Notes under the pieces: model-generated
Seen by the model: the letters and a program-made list of their open reading frames with translations, nothing else
Database searches by the model: none
Told to the model about the DNA's origin: nothing
Made by a program: the position numbers and the translations under genes
DNA from: an uncultured Faecalicoccus sp.
GTDB lineage: Bacteria > Bacillota_I > Bacilli_A > Erysipelotrichales > Erysipelotrichaceae
Reading direction: 5' to 3'
DNA length: 64,000 nt
Assembly (NCBI GenBank): GCA_902497095.1
Contig: CABVDD010000004.1
Coordinates: 6,622-70,621, forward strand
Part shown: piece after piece, positions 8,297 to 16,882 of the stretch
Numbering within the stretch: position 1 is the stretch's first letter
Layout: each line of letters starts with the position of its first letter

Positions 8297-9334
8297 ATGA
8301 AAATAGAAAAGAAACATTTAGATGATATCAAACGTTGTTACTGTGCCAGCAATATCTATATGCAAAACGAAAACCATATCCTGCTGGCCAGTGAAGATCC
8401 CGATGTGGCCTGCAACATGTACAGCGGCAAAAATTTTGAAAACAAGGAAACGGTCTGGACCCATCCGGGCGGCTGTATGTCCATCATCCCCATCCCGCAC
8501 AAGGAAGGCGAATTTCTGGCCGTTCAGGAATTCTATCTGAAAGTCTCTCCATCGCTGGCCAAGATCGTCTGGGGAAAATACGATCCGCAAAAGGGATGGC
8601 AGATCCAGGATGTCCTGTCCATGCCGTATATCCATCGATTTGATATCTACGATGTCGATGGAACCAACTACTTCATCGGAGCGACCATCGCCACTTCCAA
8701 GAAGGAGAAAAACGACTGGTCCGTACCGGGACGCATCTATATCGGAAAACTGCCGGAAGATCCATCACAGGGCATTGAATTAGATATCCTGGCAGACGGT
8801 CTATATCGAAACCATGGCTACTGGCACGGAAAGGAAAACGGAAAAGATGTCGGTTATTTTGGCAGCGATCAGGGGATCCTGAAGGTCACGCCGCCGGATA
8901 CAGCAGATGGCAAATGGAAGACCGAAGTGATCCTGGAAGGTCATATCGGAGAGATCGCCACGGCCGATCTGGATGGAGACGGCATCGAAGAAATCATGAC
9001 GATCGAACCTTTCCACGGCAACAGTATCCAGATCTATAAGAAGGAAGAAGACGGCTATAAAAAAGTGTGGACCTATGACAATACCATTGATTTTGCCCAT
9101 ACTCTTGTAGGGACCACACTGTGCGGGAAACCAACTTTCGTAGCCGGTGTACGAAGAGAAGAGGCCGAACTGTTCTATGTGCAGTATGTAAAGGGACAGT
9201 ATCAGGCCACGGTGATCGAAAAAGGAGTCGGTCCGGCCAATCTGTGCGTGGTGCATGAAGAAGACCGGGATCTGATCGTCAGTGCCAACCATACGGCCAA
9301 TGAAGCGGCTGTCTATGTGGTAACAGGAGAATAG
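8297..9334 (+). CDS. FG-GAP/VCBS-like beta-propeller protein of the ascorbate operon, function unknown
   Basis: 345 residues without signal peptide or membrane segment, so presumably cytoplasmic. The stretch ATADLDGDGIEEIMTIEP (about residues 221-238) is a calcium-loop FG-GAP/VCBS motif, and the spacing of W/Y-rich strands fits a beta-propeller. No catalytic motif is recognised. Base composition is far richer in G+C than the ulaB gene before it, with codons such as CTG, GCC and ATC preferred. It is followed two bases later by the 4-epimerase gene, so it belongs to the catabolic block. It might be an isomerase/lactonase-like propeller or a regulator; this is open. Confidence 0.7.
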   Translation: MKIEKKHLDDIKRCYCASNIYMQNENHILLASEDPDVACNMYSGKNFENKETVWTHPGGCMSIIPIPHKEGEFLAVQEFYLKVSPSLAKIVWGKYDPQKGWQIQDVLSMPYIHRFDIYDVDGTNYFIGATIATSKKEKNDWSVPGRIYIGKLPEDPSQGIELDILADGLYRNHGYWHGKENGKDVGYFGSDQGILKVTPPDTADGKWKTEVILEGHIGEIATADLDGDGIEEIMTIEPFHGNSIQIYKKEEDGYKKVWTYDNTIDFAHTLVGTTLCGKPTFVAGVRREEAELFYVQYVKGQYQATVIEKGVGPANLCVVHEEDRDLIVSANHTANEAAVYVVTGE

Positions 9335-9336
9335 AT

Positions 9337-10035
9337 ATGCTGGAAAAGATGAAACAGGAAGTTCTGGAAGCCAATCTGCTGCTTCCCAAACATGGACTGA
9401 TCACATTTACATGGGGCAATGTCAGTGCCATCGATCGTGAAAAAGGGATCGTGGCCATCAAGCCCAGCGGTGTCGAGTATGATACGATGAAAGTCGAAGA
9501 TATCGTGCTGGTCGATCTGGAAGGCCATATCGTGGAAGGGGATCTTAGACCAAGCTCGGATCTGCCGACCCATCTGGAATTCTATCGCAACTGGCCTAGT
9601 ATCGGCGGTGTGGTGCATACCCACTCCCGATGGGCGACAAGCTTTGCCCAGGCCGGACTGGATATCCAGGCCCTGGGAACGACACAGGCCGACTACTTCT
9701 ATGGAACGATACCATGTACCCGAAAGATGACCGAAGAAGAGATCCACGGCAACTATGAACAGGAGACCGGGAAAGTGATCGTGGAGACCTTTGAAGAAAG
9801 ACACATCGATCCAGAAGAAGTACCGGCGGTACTGGTACACAGCCATGGACCGTTTTGCTGGGGAACGGATGCCTTCAATGCGGTACACAATGCGGTGGTA
9901 CTGGAAGAAGTGGCAATGATGAATACGATGGCCAGTCTGTTACGAAACAATGAGATCGAACCGATGCAACAGACGCTATTGGACAAGCACTTTAAAAGAA
10001 AACACGGACCGGGAGCCTACTATGGACAAAAATAG
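9337..10035 (+). CDS. ulaF: L-ribulose-5-phosphate 4-epimerase (UlaF/AraD family)
   Basis: 232 residues, the family size. Class II aldolase-type zinc ligands are visible as VVHTHSRWAT (about residues 94-103) and a later His in VLVHSHGPF (about 166-174). It interconverts L-ribulose 5-phosphate and D-xylulose 5-phosphate, the last step of ascorbate catabolism to the pentose phosphate pool. High G+C like its neighbours. It overlaps the next gene by 14 bases. AraD or SgbE would be equally good names by sequence; the ascorbate PTS context favours UlaF. Confidence 0.88.
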   Translation: MLEKMKQEVLEANLLLPKHGLITFTWGNVSAIDREKGIVAIKPSGVEYDTMKVEDIVLVDLEGHIVEGDLRPSSDLPTHLEFYRNWPSIGGVVHTHSRWATSFAQAGLDIQALGTTQADYFYGTIPCTRKMTEEEIHGNYEQETGKVIVETFEERHIDPEEVPAVLVHSHGPFCWGTDAFNAVHNAVVLEEVAMMNTMASLLRNNEIEPMQQTLLDKHFKRKHGPGAYYGQK

Positions 10036-10864
10036 ATACGAACTGGGCCTGTATGAAAAAGCGATGCCCGGTGATCTGAGCTGGGAGGAAAAGCTGCTGC
10101 TGACAAAAGAGAGCGGTTTTGACTATCTGGAGATCAGCGTGGATGAAAGCGAAGAAAAGCTGGCCCGTCTGGAGTGGACAGAAAAAGAGCGGATACAGGT
10201 CATCGAGGCGATGATCAAGACCGGCGTGCCGATCCGATCGATGTGCTTGAGCGGGCATCGAAGATATCCGCTAGGTTCCAGAAAGGAAGAAGAGCAAAGA
10301 CGTTCGCTGGAGATCATGGAAAGGGCCATCGATCTGGCCTGTGATCTGGGGATACGGATCATACAGCTGGCAGGCTATGATGTCTATTATGAAGCAGGGG
10401 ACGATACGACCCGTAAAAATTTTGAGAAGAATCTGAAGATCAGTGTCGAGATGGCAGCCAGAAAAGGCGTGATACTGGGCTTTGAAACGATGGAGACCCC
10501 TTTTATGGATACGGTGGAAAAAGCGATGAAGTATGTGCGACAGATTGACAATGCCTATCTGGGGATCTATCCGGATATCGGGAACTTAAAGAATGCCTCG
10601 CTGTTATATGGAAACAGCGTCAGGGATGATCTGAAAAAGGGACAGGGACATATCTTTGCGGCCCATCTAAAAGAGACGGTACCGGGAAAATACCGGGAGA
10701 TCCCGTTTGGCAGTGGACATACGGAATTTAAGGAAAACATCCGGAGTCTGTATGAGATGGGAGTCTATCGGTTTGTCGGTGAGTTCTGGTATACAGGCAA
10801 TCCGGGATGGAAAGAAGATCTAAGGCAGGCCTGTCGGTTTTTAAGGGATAAATTAGATGCATAA
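10022..10864 (+). CDS. ulaE: L-xylulose/L-ribulose-5-phosphate 3-epimerase (UlaE family)
   Basis: 280 residues from the ATG at 10022 (MDKNRYELGLYEKAMPGDLS), the conserved family start and length (E. coli UlaE 284); an upstream in-frame ATG would add 24 residues that do not match the family. TIM-barrel epimerase with metal-ligand stretches GFETMETPFMD and YPDIGNLKNAS and a His in AAHLKETVPG. It converts L-xylulose 5-phosphate to L-ribulose 5-phosphate for UlaF. The GC-rich composition ends abruptly with this gene. Confidence 0.87.
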   Translation: MDKNRYELGLYEKAMPGDLSWEEKLLLTKESGFDYLEISVDESEEKLARLEWTEKERIQVIEAMIKTGVPIRSMCLSGHRRYPLGSRKEEEQRRSLEIMERAIDLACDLGIRIIQLAGYDVYYEAGDDTTRKNFEKNLKISVEMAARKGVILGFETMETPFMDTVEKAMKYVRQIDNAYLGIYPDIGNLKNASLLYGNSVRDDLKKGQGHIFAAHLKETVPGKYREIPFGSGHTEFKENIRSLYEMGVYRFVGEFWYTGNPGWKEDLRQACRFLRDKLDA

Positions 10865-11654
10865 AATAACTGATATTCAACTGATTCTTTGTGATTTAGA
10901 TGGAACTTTACTAGATGATGCGAAAAGAGCAGATCCTTATTTAAAAGATATCTTACATGAAAAAAAGATTCTTTTGACCTTTGTTTCGGGTAGAAATTAT
11001 CACATTATCCAGGATTTAATTAAAGAATATGATATTTCCATACCATATATTACAAATAATGGAGCTAATATCTTTTTGAGAGACCAGTGTATTTATGAAA
11101 AAAGCATCGTATCTGATGAGTTGATAAAAGCTTTAGAAATTTTAGAAGCTCATGACATTCCTTATTTGGCATATTCGAATTTTAAGATATTTTGTAAAGG
11201 GAGTCATCCAAAATTAGAATTCTTTAAAAAACGTTTAGAAGGTACATGTGAAATTGTATATGATTTTCATAAAGATTCTTTAGCACAAGAGAATATTTTT
11301 AAAGTTGTGATCATAGACACTGATACAGATTTTATGAAAAACATACAAAATGAGATACATTTTCATTGTACACACACGCATTGTGTGCAATCGGAAGGAT
11401 ATGTATATACTTTATCGCATCGTGAAGTGTCTAAAGGTGCAACTGTGACATGGTTGCTTCAATATCTAGGTATAAATTCAAGGCAGGTAATAGCTTTTGG
11501 AGATAATTATAATGATATTTCTATGTTTAATGTTGCAGGTATTAGTGTGGCAGTAGACAATGCCTTGGAAGATATAAAGAAACAGGCAGACTATGTGACA
11601 AAATCAAATCAAGAGTATGGAGTTTCTTGGTTTATTAAGAATTTTGTGAAGTAA
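10857..11654 (+). CDS. Cof-type HAD-superfamily phosphatase
   Basis: 265 residues. Motif I is LILCDLDGTLLDD (about residues 8-20), motif IV GDNYNDISMF near residue 220, with the large C2B cap typical of Cof proteins that hydrolyse sugar phosphates or similar small phosphates. It overlaps ulaE by eight bases, so it is co-transcribed, but base composition returns to AT-rich exactly here. Perhaps it removes surplus sugar phosphate; substrate unknown. A terminator follows. Confidence 0.85.
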   Translation: MHKITDIQLILCDLDGTLLDDAKRADPYLKDILHEKKILLTFVSGRNYHIIQDLIKEYDISIPYITNNGANIFLRDQCIYEKSIVSDELIKALEILEAHDIPYLAYSNFKIFCKGSHPKLEFFKKRLEGTCEIVYDFHKDSLAQENIFKVVIIDTDTDFMKNIQNEIHFHCTHTHCVQSEGYVYTLSHREVSKGATVTWLLQYLGINSRQVIAFGDNYNDISMFNVAGISVAVDNALEDIKKQADYVTKSNQEYGVSWFIKNFVK

Positions 11655-11689
11655 AGCAGTGAAAGTCTTAGGATTTTCGCTGCTTTTTA
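11653..11689 (+). terminator. Terminator after the HAD gene
   Basis: AAAGCAGTGAAAGTC pairs (two G-T pairs) with GATTTTCGCTGCTTT around TTAG, followed by a T run. It ends the ascorbate operon. Confidence 0.85.
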
Positions 11690-11710
11690 CATGGTGTATA
11701 ATAAGACATT

Positions 11711-12502
11711 ATGAAAACAAAAAGAAGAACAAAGAAATTGCGGATACTTTTCTTGGGTGTCTGTTTAATAAGTATTGGAACATTGATTGTGATGGTATTG
11801 TCATCACTATTAAACACCGGACCATCTTCTTACTATGATTTGGACCTTTTTGAAAATACGAGTACAGGTTTTAAATTTTATAACGATCCTGATTATGATA
11901 GTCAAATCGGTATTGATGTCAGTGAACACAATGGAACGATTGACTGGGATGCAGTTAAAGATGCAGGTATTGATTTTGTGTTTATACGCATTGGATATAG
12001 AGGTGGTATTGAAGGCAAGATCCATAAAGATGCCATGTATGAATACAATATAGAACAGGCAAGACAAGCTGGTTTAAAAATTGGTGTATATTGGTATTCT
12101 AGTGCAGTGAATGTATCAGAACTGCAAGAAGAGGCTGAGTTTGTACTTTCTCTTTTAGAAGGTCAGTCATTAGATCTTCCAGTTGCCTTTGATATGGAAT
12201 TCTTTGATGAAGATCAAGGACGAATCAATACACTTTCTGTTCAAGAAAAAACAGAACTTGCATTACAGTTTTGTCAAAGTATGGAATCACATGGTTATTC
12301 GAGTATGATTTATGGAAATTTAGACTGGTTATACAATCAACTGGATTTTTCACAGATTCAGGACCAGAATATATGGTATGCAGCCTATCAAGATAAACCA
12401 GTCATGCAGGATCGATTTATGATTTGGCAGTATTCGCACACCGGAACATTGCCAGGCATATCGACAAATGTGGATATGAATCTAATGCCAGTTAAAAAGT
12501 AA
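11711..12502 (+). CDS. Membrane-anchored GH25 lysozyme
   Basis: 263 residues. One hydrophobic segment at about residues 13-33 serves as uncleaved signal or anchor, and a GH25 muramidase domain follows from GIDVSEHNGTIDW (about 73-85). The catalytic Asp/Glu pair is in VAFDMEFFDED (about 158-168). It hydrolyses peptidoglycan outside the cell. No cell-wall binding repeats are present. It is followed by a secreted nuclease gene with a 10-base gap to its preferred start, suggesting an exported hydrolase pair. Confidence 0.9.
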   Translation: MKTKRRTKKLRILFLGVCLISIGTLIVMVLSSLLNTGPSSYYDLDLFENTSTGFKFYNDPDYDSQIGIDVSEHNGTIDWDAVKDAGIDFVFIRIGYRGGIEGKIHKDAMYEYNIEQARQAGLKIGVYWYSSAVNVSELQEEAEFVLSLLEGQSLDLPVAFDMEFFDEDQGRINTLSVQEKTELALQFCQSMESHGYSSMIYGNLDWLYNQLDFSQIQDQNIWYAAYQDKPVMQDRFMIWQYSHTGTLPGISTNVDMNLMPVKK

Positions 12503-12512
12503 GGGGATGGAC

Positions 12513-13211
12513 ATGAAAAAGAAACGTAGTCTTTTATTTGGAAGTATTTTGATCTGTATGATGATTTTTTTGGGATTATTATATGTTTCTATGTATAAAG
12601 AGGGTACAACGGCCAGCGTTACGGTAGAAGACATACCTGAATATGATGGGCAGCCTTACGTAGAAATCAATGACAACAAGCCAGATTTTGAAACATATGA
12701 GATTGAAGAAGCACAGACATCATTTGAAACATATGAACAATTAGATGATTTAGGTCGATGTACAATGGCCAAAGCAAGCATCAGCCAAGATACTATGCCC
12801 ACACAAGATCGCGAAAGTATCAGTTCGGTCAAAGCAAGTGGCTGGGAAAATGAACGTTATGATTTTGTGCCTGGTGGATGGGTATATAATCGGTGCCATT
12901 TAATTGGATATCAGCTGACAGGAGAAAATGCCAATCAGAGAAATCTCATTACAGGAACTCGATATATGAATACGGAAGGTATGCTTCCATTTGAAAATGA
13001 GATTGCCGAATATGTCAAAGAAACAGATGATCATGTTCTATATGAAGTAACACCAATTTATGAAGGGAATGATCTTGTCGCAAGCGGTGTTCATATGCAG
13101 GCTTGTTCAGTAGAAGATGATTGTGAAAGCTTGTCTTTTAATGTATATGCTTATAATGTACAACCAGGAATTGAAATTGATTATGCCACTGGTGAAAATA
13201 AAGAAGAGTAA
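12513..13211 (+). CDS. Secreted DNA/RNA non-specific endonuclease (EndA/NucA-like)
   Basis: 232 residues from the ATG at 12513, chosen because AAGGGG at 12501-12506 is six bases upstream; the ATG at 12507 directly abuts that site. An N-terminal hydrophobic segment (about residues 7-24) is followed by a nuclease domain in which the usual DRGH-type active site appears as NRCHLIGYQL, then QRNLITGTRYMN, as in streptococcal EndA-type enzymes. It probably degrades extracellular DNA and is co-transcribed with the lysozyme. Confidence 0.85.
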   Translation: MKKKRSLLFGSILICMMIFLGLLYVSMYKEGTTASVTVEDIPEYDGQPYVEINDNKPDFETYEIEEAQTSFETYEQLDDLGRCTMAKASISQDTMPTQDRESISSVKASGWENERYDFVPGGWVYNRCHLIGYQLTGENANQRNLITGTRYMNTEGMLPFENEIAEYVKETDDHVLYEVTPIYEGNDLVASGVHMQACSVEDDCESLSFNVYAYNVQPGIEIDYATGENKEE

Positions 13212-13269
13212 TATCATATACATTATTTTATGCCAGTGCTAAGATACTAACGAATAAGGAGGGATTTCT

Positions 13270-14730
13270 ATGTCTTGTACGACTATTTTAGTGGGAAAGA
13301 AAGCCACGTATGATGGATCTACGATCATTGCTCGTAATGATGATTCTGGAGCTGGTCATTTTACCGAAAAAAAGCTGGTGGTTGTTTCTTCGGATCAACA
13401 ACCTAAAGAGTATGAAAGTGTTATTTCGCATGTTAAAGTCAAGTTGCCTGAAAACCCTATGCGATATACAGCTATACCAAATGCTGTAGAAGGAGAGGGG
13501 ATTTGGGCTGCCTGCGGCATCAATGAAGCCGGTGTAGGTATGACAGCAACTGAAACAATTACGTCAAATGCTCGTGTTTTAGGGGCAGATCCGCTAGTTG
13601 TTTATGATGAAAAAACACAGACTCCAGGTGGTATTGGCGAAGAAGATTTAGTAACTTTGGTATTGCCTTATATTCATAATGCTAAAGAAGGTGTGGTTCG
13701 CCTGGGAAAACTTTTAGAAGAATACGGAACGTATGAAATGAATGGAATTGCCTTTTCCGATCGTGATGAAATCTGGTGGCTGGAAACCATAGGTGGACAT
13801 CATTGGATGGCTAGAAGAGTTCCAGATACTGTTTATGTCGCAATGCCCAATCAGTTAGGTATTGATCAATTTGATTTTGAAGATGCTTATGGAGCCAAGA
13901 AAGAATATATGTGCTCTAAAGATTTGAAAGAATTTGTAGAACAAAATAATTTGGATCTATCTCTTGATGGACAATTTGATCCACGAGCTGCATTTGGTTC
14001 TTGCGATGATGCCGATCATGTTTATAACACACCTAGAGCTTGGTTCATTGAAAAAGTGTTGAATCCCCATACTAAAAAATGGGAAGGAGACCAGGCAGAC
14101 TATACACCAGAATCAAATGATATTCCTTGGTGTATGATACCTGAAAAAAAGATTACAATTGAAGATGTGAAATATTTATTATCTTCTACTTACCAAGGTA
14201 CAGATTATGATCCGTATAAAAGTTATGGAGATCGTTCAAAAGCCGGAATGTATCGTTCTATCGGAGTCAATAGAACAAGTGTACTAGGTTTAGTTCATCA
14301 ACGACCTGATAAAGAAGTGTTGGAATGGATTGCCTTTGCGGCTAATAATATGAATGTGATGATTCCTTTTTATCCTCAAGTTAATGAGGTGCCGGATTAT
14401 TTATCTAACACGACAGGAACAGTATCGACTGATAACTTTTACTGGACAAGTCGATTGATTGCAGCTATGGCCGATGCAAGCTTTAAACAATCTCGGAATT
14501 TGATTGAGCGTTATCAAAATAAAGTAGCGGCCAAAGCACATGAAATTTTAAAGGAAACAGATGCTTTACTGGCCAACGAAAATGAAGAAGACAAAAAGAT
14601 TCAAATTCGCACAAAGGCAAACCAAAAGATTGCGGATATGGTCAAAGAAGCAGCAGATGAAACATTAGGTAAGGTCTTATTTGAGTTGAGCTCTAATATG
14701 AAAAATGCATATGCTCGCAGTGATGCGTAA
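13270..14730 (+). CDS. C69-family dipeptidase (PepDA-like)
   Basis: 486 residues. The N-terminal nucleophile hydrolase start MSCTTILVGKKATYDGSTII places the catalytic Cys at position 3, as in PepD/C69 dipeptidases. NDDSGAGHF and WWLETIGGHHW are further family patterns. A cytoplasmic enzyme expected to cleave dipeptides. A strong RBS (AAGGAGG) precedes the start. It is monocistronic by spacing, with 58 and 89 bases to its neighbours. Confidence 0.9.
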   Translation: MSCTTILVGKKATYDGSTIIARNDDSGAGHFTEKKLVVVSSDQQPKEYESVISHVKVKLPENPMRYTAIPNAVEGEGIWAACGINEAGVGMTATETITSNARVLGADPLVVYDEKTQTPGGIGEEDLVTLVLPYIHNAKEGVVRLGKLLEEYGTYEMNGIAFSDRDEIWWLETIGGHHWMARRVPDTVYVAMPNQLGIDQFDFEDAYGAKKEYMCSKDLKEFVEQNNLDLSLDGQFDPRAAFGSCDDADHVYNTPRAWFIEKVLNPHTKKWEGDQADYTPESNDIPWCMIPEKKITIEDVKYLLSSTYQGTDYDPYKSYGDRSKAGMYRSIGVNRTSVLGLVHQRPDKEVLEWIAFAANNMNVMIPFYPQVNEVPDYLSNTTGTVSTDNFYWTSRLIAAMADASFKQSRNLIERYQNKVAAKAHEILKETDALLANENEEDKKIQIRTKANQKIADMVKEAADETLGKVLFELSSNMKNAYARSDA

Positions 14731-14819
14731 AATATATGACAACGCAAAGAGAAACCATCATAAAGTTTACAAATGTTGATGGAAAGATAAATTAAAGAAG
14801 AATAAAGGATTTGAAAAAC

Positions 14820-15350
14820 ATGTACAGACAGGAATATGATTCTATATTAGGAAAGATCTATATGTCCAGTGATGGAGATTATTTGACCGGTCTATGGTTT
14901 AAAGGTACAAAAGGGGAAGCTTTTTGCAGTGATGCTTTTGATGAAAAAGACTTGCCGATTTTTCGACAGACCAAAGAATGGCTGGATATTTATTTTAAAG
15001 GAGAAAAACCTTCATTTACACCGGCTTATAAAATTTATGGTTTAACGCCTTTTCGAAAAGATGTAATAGACCAGATCAAAAAGATTCCATATGGAAGTTT
15101 GATCACATATAAAGATATTGCTCAAAAGATTGCGCAACAAAGAGGCATATCTAAAATGTTGGCACAAGCTGTAGGTGGTGCTGTTGGCTGGAATCCTATT
15201 TGTATCATTATTCCTTGTCATCGAGTTATTGGAACCAACCAAAGTTTGGTCGGATACAGTGGTGGTATTCAAAATAAGGTTGAGTTATTAAAACTGGAAG
15301 GACATGACATGACAGAATTTAAGATACCAAAAAAAGGAACGGCTTTATGA
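14820..15350 (+). CDS. ogt: Methylated-DNA-protein-cysteine methyltransferase (Ogt)
   Basis: 176 residues from ATG 14820; the alternative TTG at 14811 lies one base from the AAAGGA site, whereas 14820 is ten bases away. The active site IIPCHRVIG is intact (acceptor Cys near residue 134), preceded by the helix-turn-helix region containing AVGGAVGWNP. It transfers the alkyl group from O6-alkylguanine to itself. The stop overlaps the tag start (ATGA), giving a two-gene alkylation repair unit. Confidence 0.92.
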   Translation: MYRQEYDSILGKIYMSSDGDYLTGLWFKGTKGEAFCSDAFDEKDLPIFRQTKEWLDIYFKGEKPSFTPAYKIYGLTPFRKDVIDQIKKIPYGSLITYKDIAQKIAQQRGISKMLAQAVGGAVGWNPICIIIPCHRVIGTNQSLVGYSGGIQNKVELLKLEGHDMTEFKIPKKGTAL

Positions 15351-15889
15351 AACGATGTTCATGGTGTAATTTAAAAAATCCTTTGTATATCAAATATCAC
15401 GACGAAGAATGGGGAAAACCGAATTTTGATGAACAATATCTTTTGGAAATGTTGATTTTGGAATCGTTTCAGGCTGGATTATCTTGGGAATGTGTATTGA
15501 ATAAGCGTGAAGCGTTTCGACAAGCTTATGATCAATTTGATTTGGATACCATATGCAGCTATGATGAAAATAAGATGCGAAAATTAGCACAAAATAAAGG
15601 AATTATTCGCAATCGACTTAAGATCAAAGCCAGCGTAGAAAACGCAAAGATCTTTAAATCTATTCAAAACGAATTTGGCAGTTTCTATGCATATCTTACA
15701 ACATTTACAGAAGGAAAAATCTTTTATGAAGTTGGTTTGACACATTCTGAATTATCTGATCGTTTATCAAAAGATTTGAAAAAAAGAGGAATGAAGTTTG
15801 TCGGTACAACCATTATCTATTCTTATTTACAAGCTATAGGTATAATTAATTCGCATGATGAAAACTGTGATTTATATCCATTACGCTAA
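15347..15889 (+). CDS. tag: DNA-3-methyladenine glycosylase I
   Basis: 180 residues, full length. The N-terminal signature RCSWCNLKNPLYIKYHDEEW contains zinc-ligand cysteines (C4 and C7) and the conserved HDEEWG. It excises 3-methyladenine from DNA. Coupled to ogt by a four-base overlap, and closed by a terminator. Confidence 0.93.
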   Translation: MKRCSWCNLKNPLYIKYHDEEWGKPNFDEQYLLEMLILESFQAGLSWECVLNKREAFRQAYDQFDLDTICSYDENKMRKLAQNKGIIRNRLKIKASVENAKIFKSIQNEFGSFYAYLTTFTEGKIFYEVGLTHSELSDRLSKDLKKRGMKFVGTTIIYSYLQAIGIINSHDENCDLYPLR

Positions 15890-15910
15890 GAACCTTCGGG
15901 TTCTTTTTTT
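15888..15910 (+). terminator. Terminator of the ogt-tag operon
   Basis: AAGAACC TTCG GGTTCTT with a tail of T residues; the tetraloop is the very stable UUCG type. The end abuts the stop codon of the converging LysR gene. Confidence 0.9.
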
Positions 15911-16749
15911 CAGGTTTCTAAAATTTTACCAAAGCGTATCTGATCTTTTTTGTGATAGACCAAATAAAAAGTTATGGATGATTGAGAATCTGAAATTAGA
16001 ATATCTTTTCTTATTTTTTCTGTAGGATAGAGGCTCCATCCTATATCGGTAGAAAAAGCAGGAAGCGATGAACTTTGTAAAAGGACAGTTAAATCATTGC
16101 GTTGTTTTTGTGCGATGAAATGAGAATGAGGAAGCATATGGATCACTAGTTTTTTCCAAATTCCCAATGCGCTATCCACAAGAAAAGTTTCACCGTCTAA
16201 TTCTTTGAACGTGATGTTTTTTCTACTGGCTGCTGGATGTGCAGGCATAACAGAAAGATAAAGTTGCTCAGTAAATATCTTTTGACTGATCAAATTTGTA
16301 TCTTTTGCCGGCTTAGAAAGAATGGCGAGTTGACAATGTTTTTGTTGAAGACTTTTTAAAATATCTTCTTCATTATCGCTCATTTGAGAATGTACAGAAA
16401 GTTCAGGATAAAAAAGAGAAAGTTGTCGTTGTATATAAATCATAGGGGCTGGAGCACAACTTTCTAAAAAGATGGTGTGACGACTTTTTTCTAAACGAGT
16501 GACATGCTCAATCATTTCATTTTCTAAATGTAAGATACGATGAGCATATTCACAAGCTAATTTACCGTTTTCATTGATTTCAATACGATTCTGGTGATGA
16601 TCAAAAAGAGCAAAACCAAAAAGTTGTTCAAGTTTTTTCATAGAACGAGTCAGTGCGGGTTGACTGATGTGTAAAGATTGAGCAGCTGCTGATAAAGTCT
16701 TGTGTTGTGCTACGGCAACTAATTGTTCTAAAAGGTAAATTTCTATCAT
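15910..16749 (-). CDS. LysR-family transcriptional regulator
   Basis: 279 residues. N-terminal winged helix (LSAAAQSLHISQPALTRSMK, about residues 19-38) and a LysR substrate-binding domain. It is divergent from the aldo/keto reductase gene at 16883, with about 130 bases between the starts, which is the classic arrangement for a LysR regulator and its target. The effector is unknown. Confidence 0.88.
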   Translation of the reverse strand: MIEIYLLEQLVAVAQHKTLSAAAQSLHISQPALTRSMKKLEQLFGFALFDHHQNRIEINENGKLACEYAHRILHLENEMIEHVTRLEKSRHTIFLESCAPAPMIYIQRQLSLFYPELSVHSQMSDNEEDILKSLQQKHCQLAILSKPAKDTNLISQKIFTEQLYLSVMPAHPAASRKNITFKELDGETFLVDSALGIWKKLVIHMLPHSHFIAQKQRNDLTVLLQSSSLPAFSTDIGWSLYPTEKIRKDILISDSQSSITFYLVYHKKDQIRFGKILET

Positions 16750-16882
16750 TTTTGTCTCCTTTACTATTACCGTTAATTATAGCAGATTGCCTAAAAAGTA
16801 TTATATTTTTATGTAAATTTCGCTTATATTTTAAGAGAATGATGAATCAAGTATGATCATTAATGATAGAGGAGGCATGTGT

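Noticed and set aside
8801..9888. Long antisense open frames over the GC-rich block
   Set aside because: GC-rich coding DNA often leaves the complementary frames open; the proteins have no recognisable motifs and the sense genes are clear.
9950..10021. 24-residue N-terminal extension of UlaE
   Set aside because: It lies within ulaF in another frame and does not match the family; ATG 10022 gives the standard N-terminus.
12507..12512. Upstream ATG for the nuclease
   Set aside because: It directly abuts the AAGGGG site with no spacing, whereas ATG 12513 has six bases.
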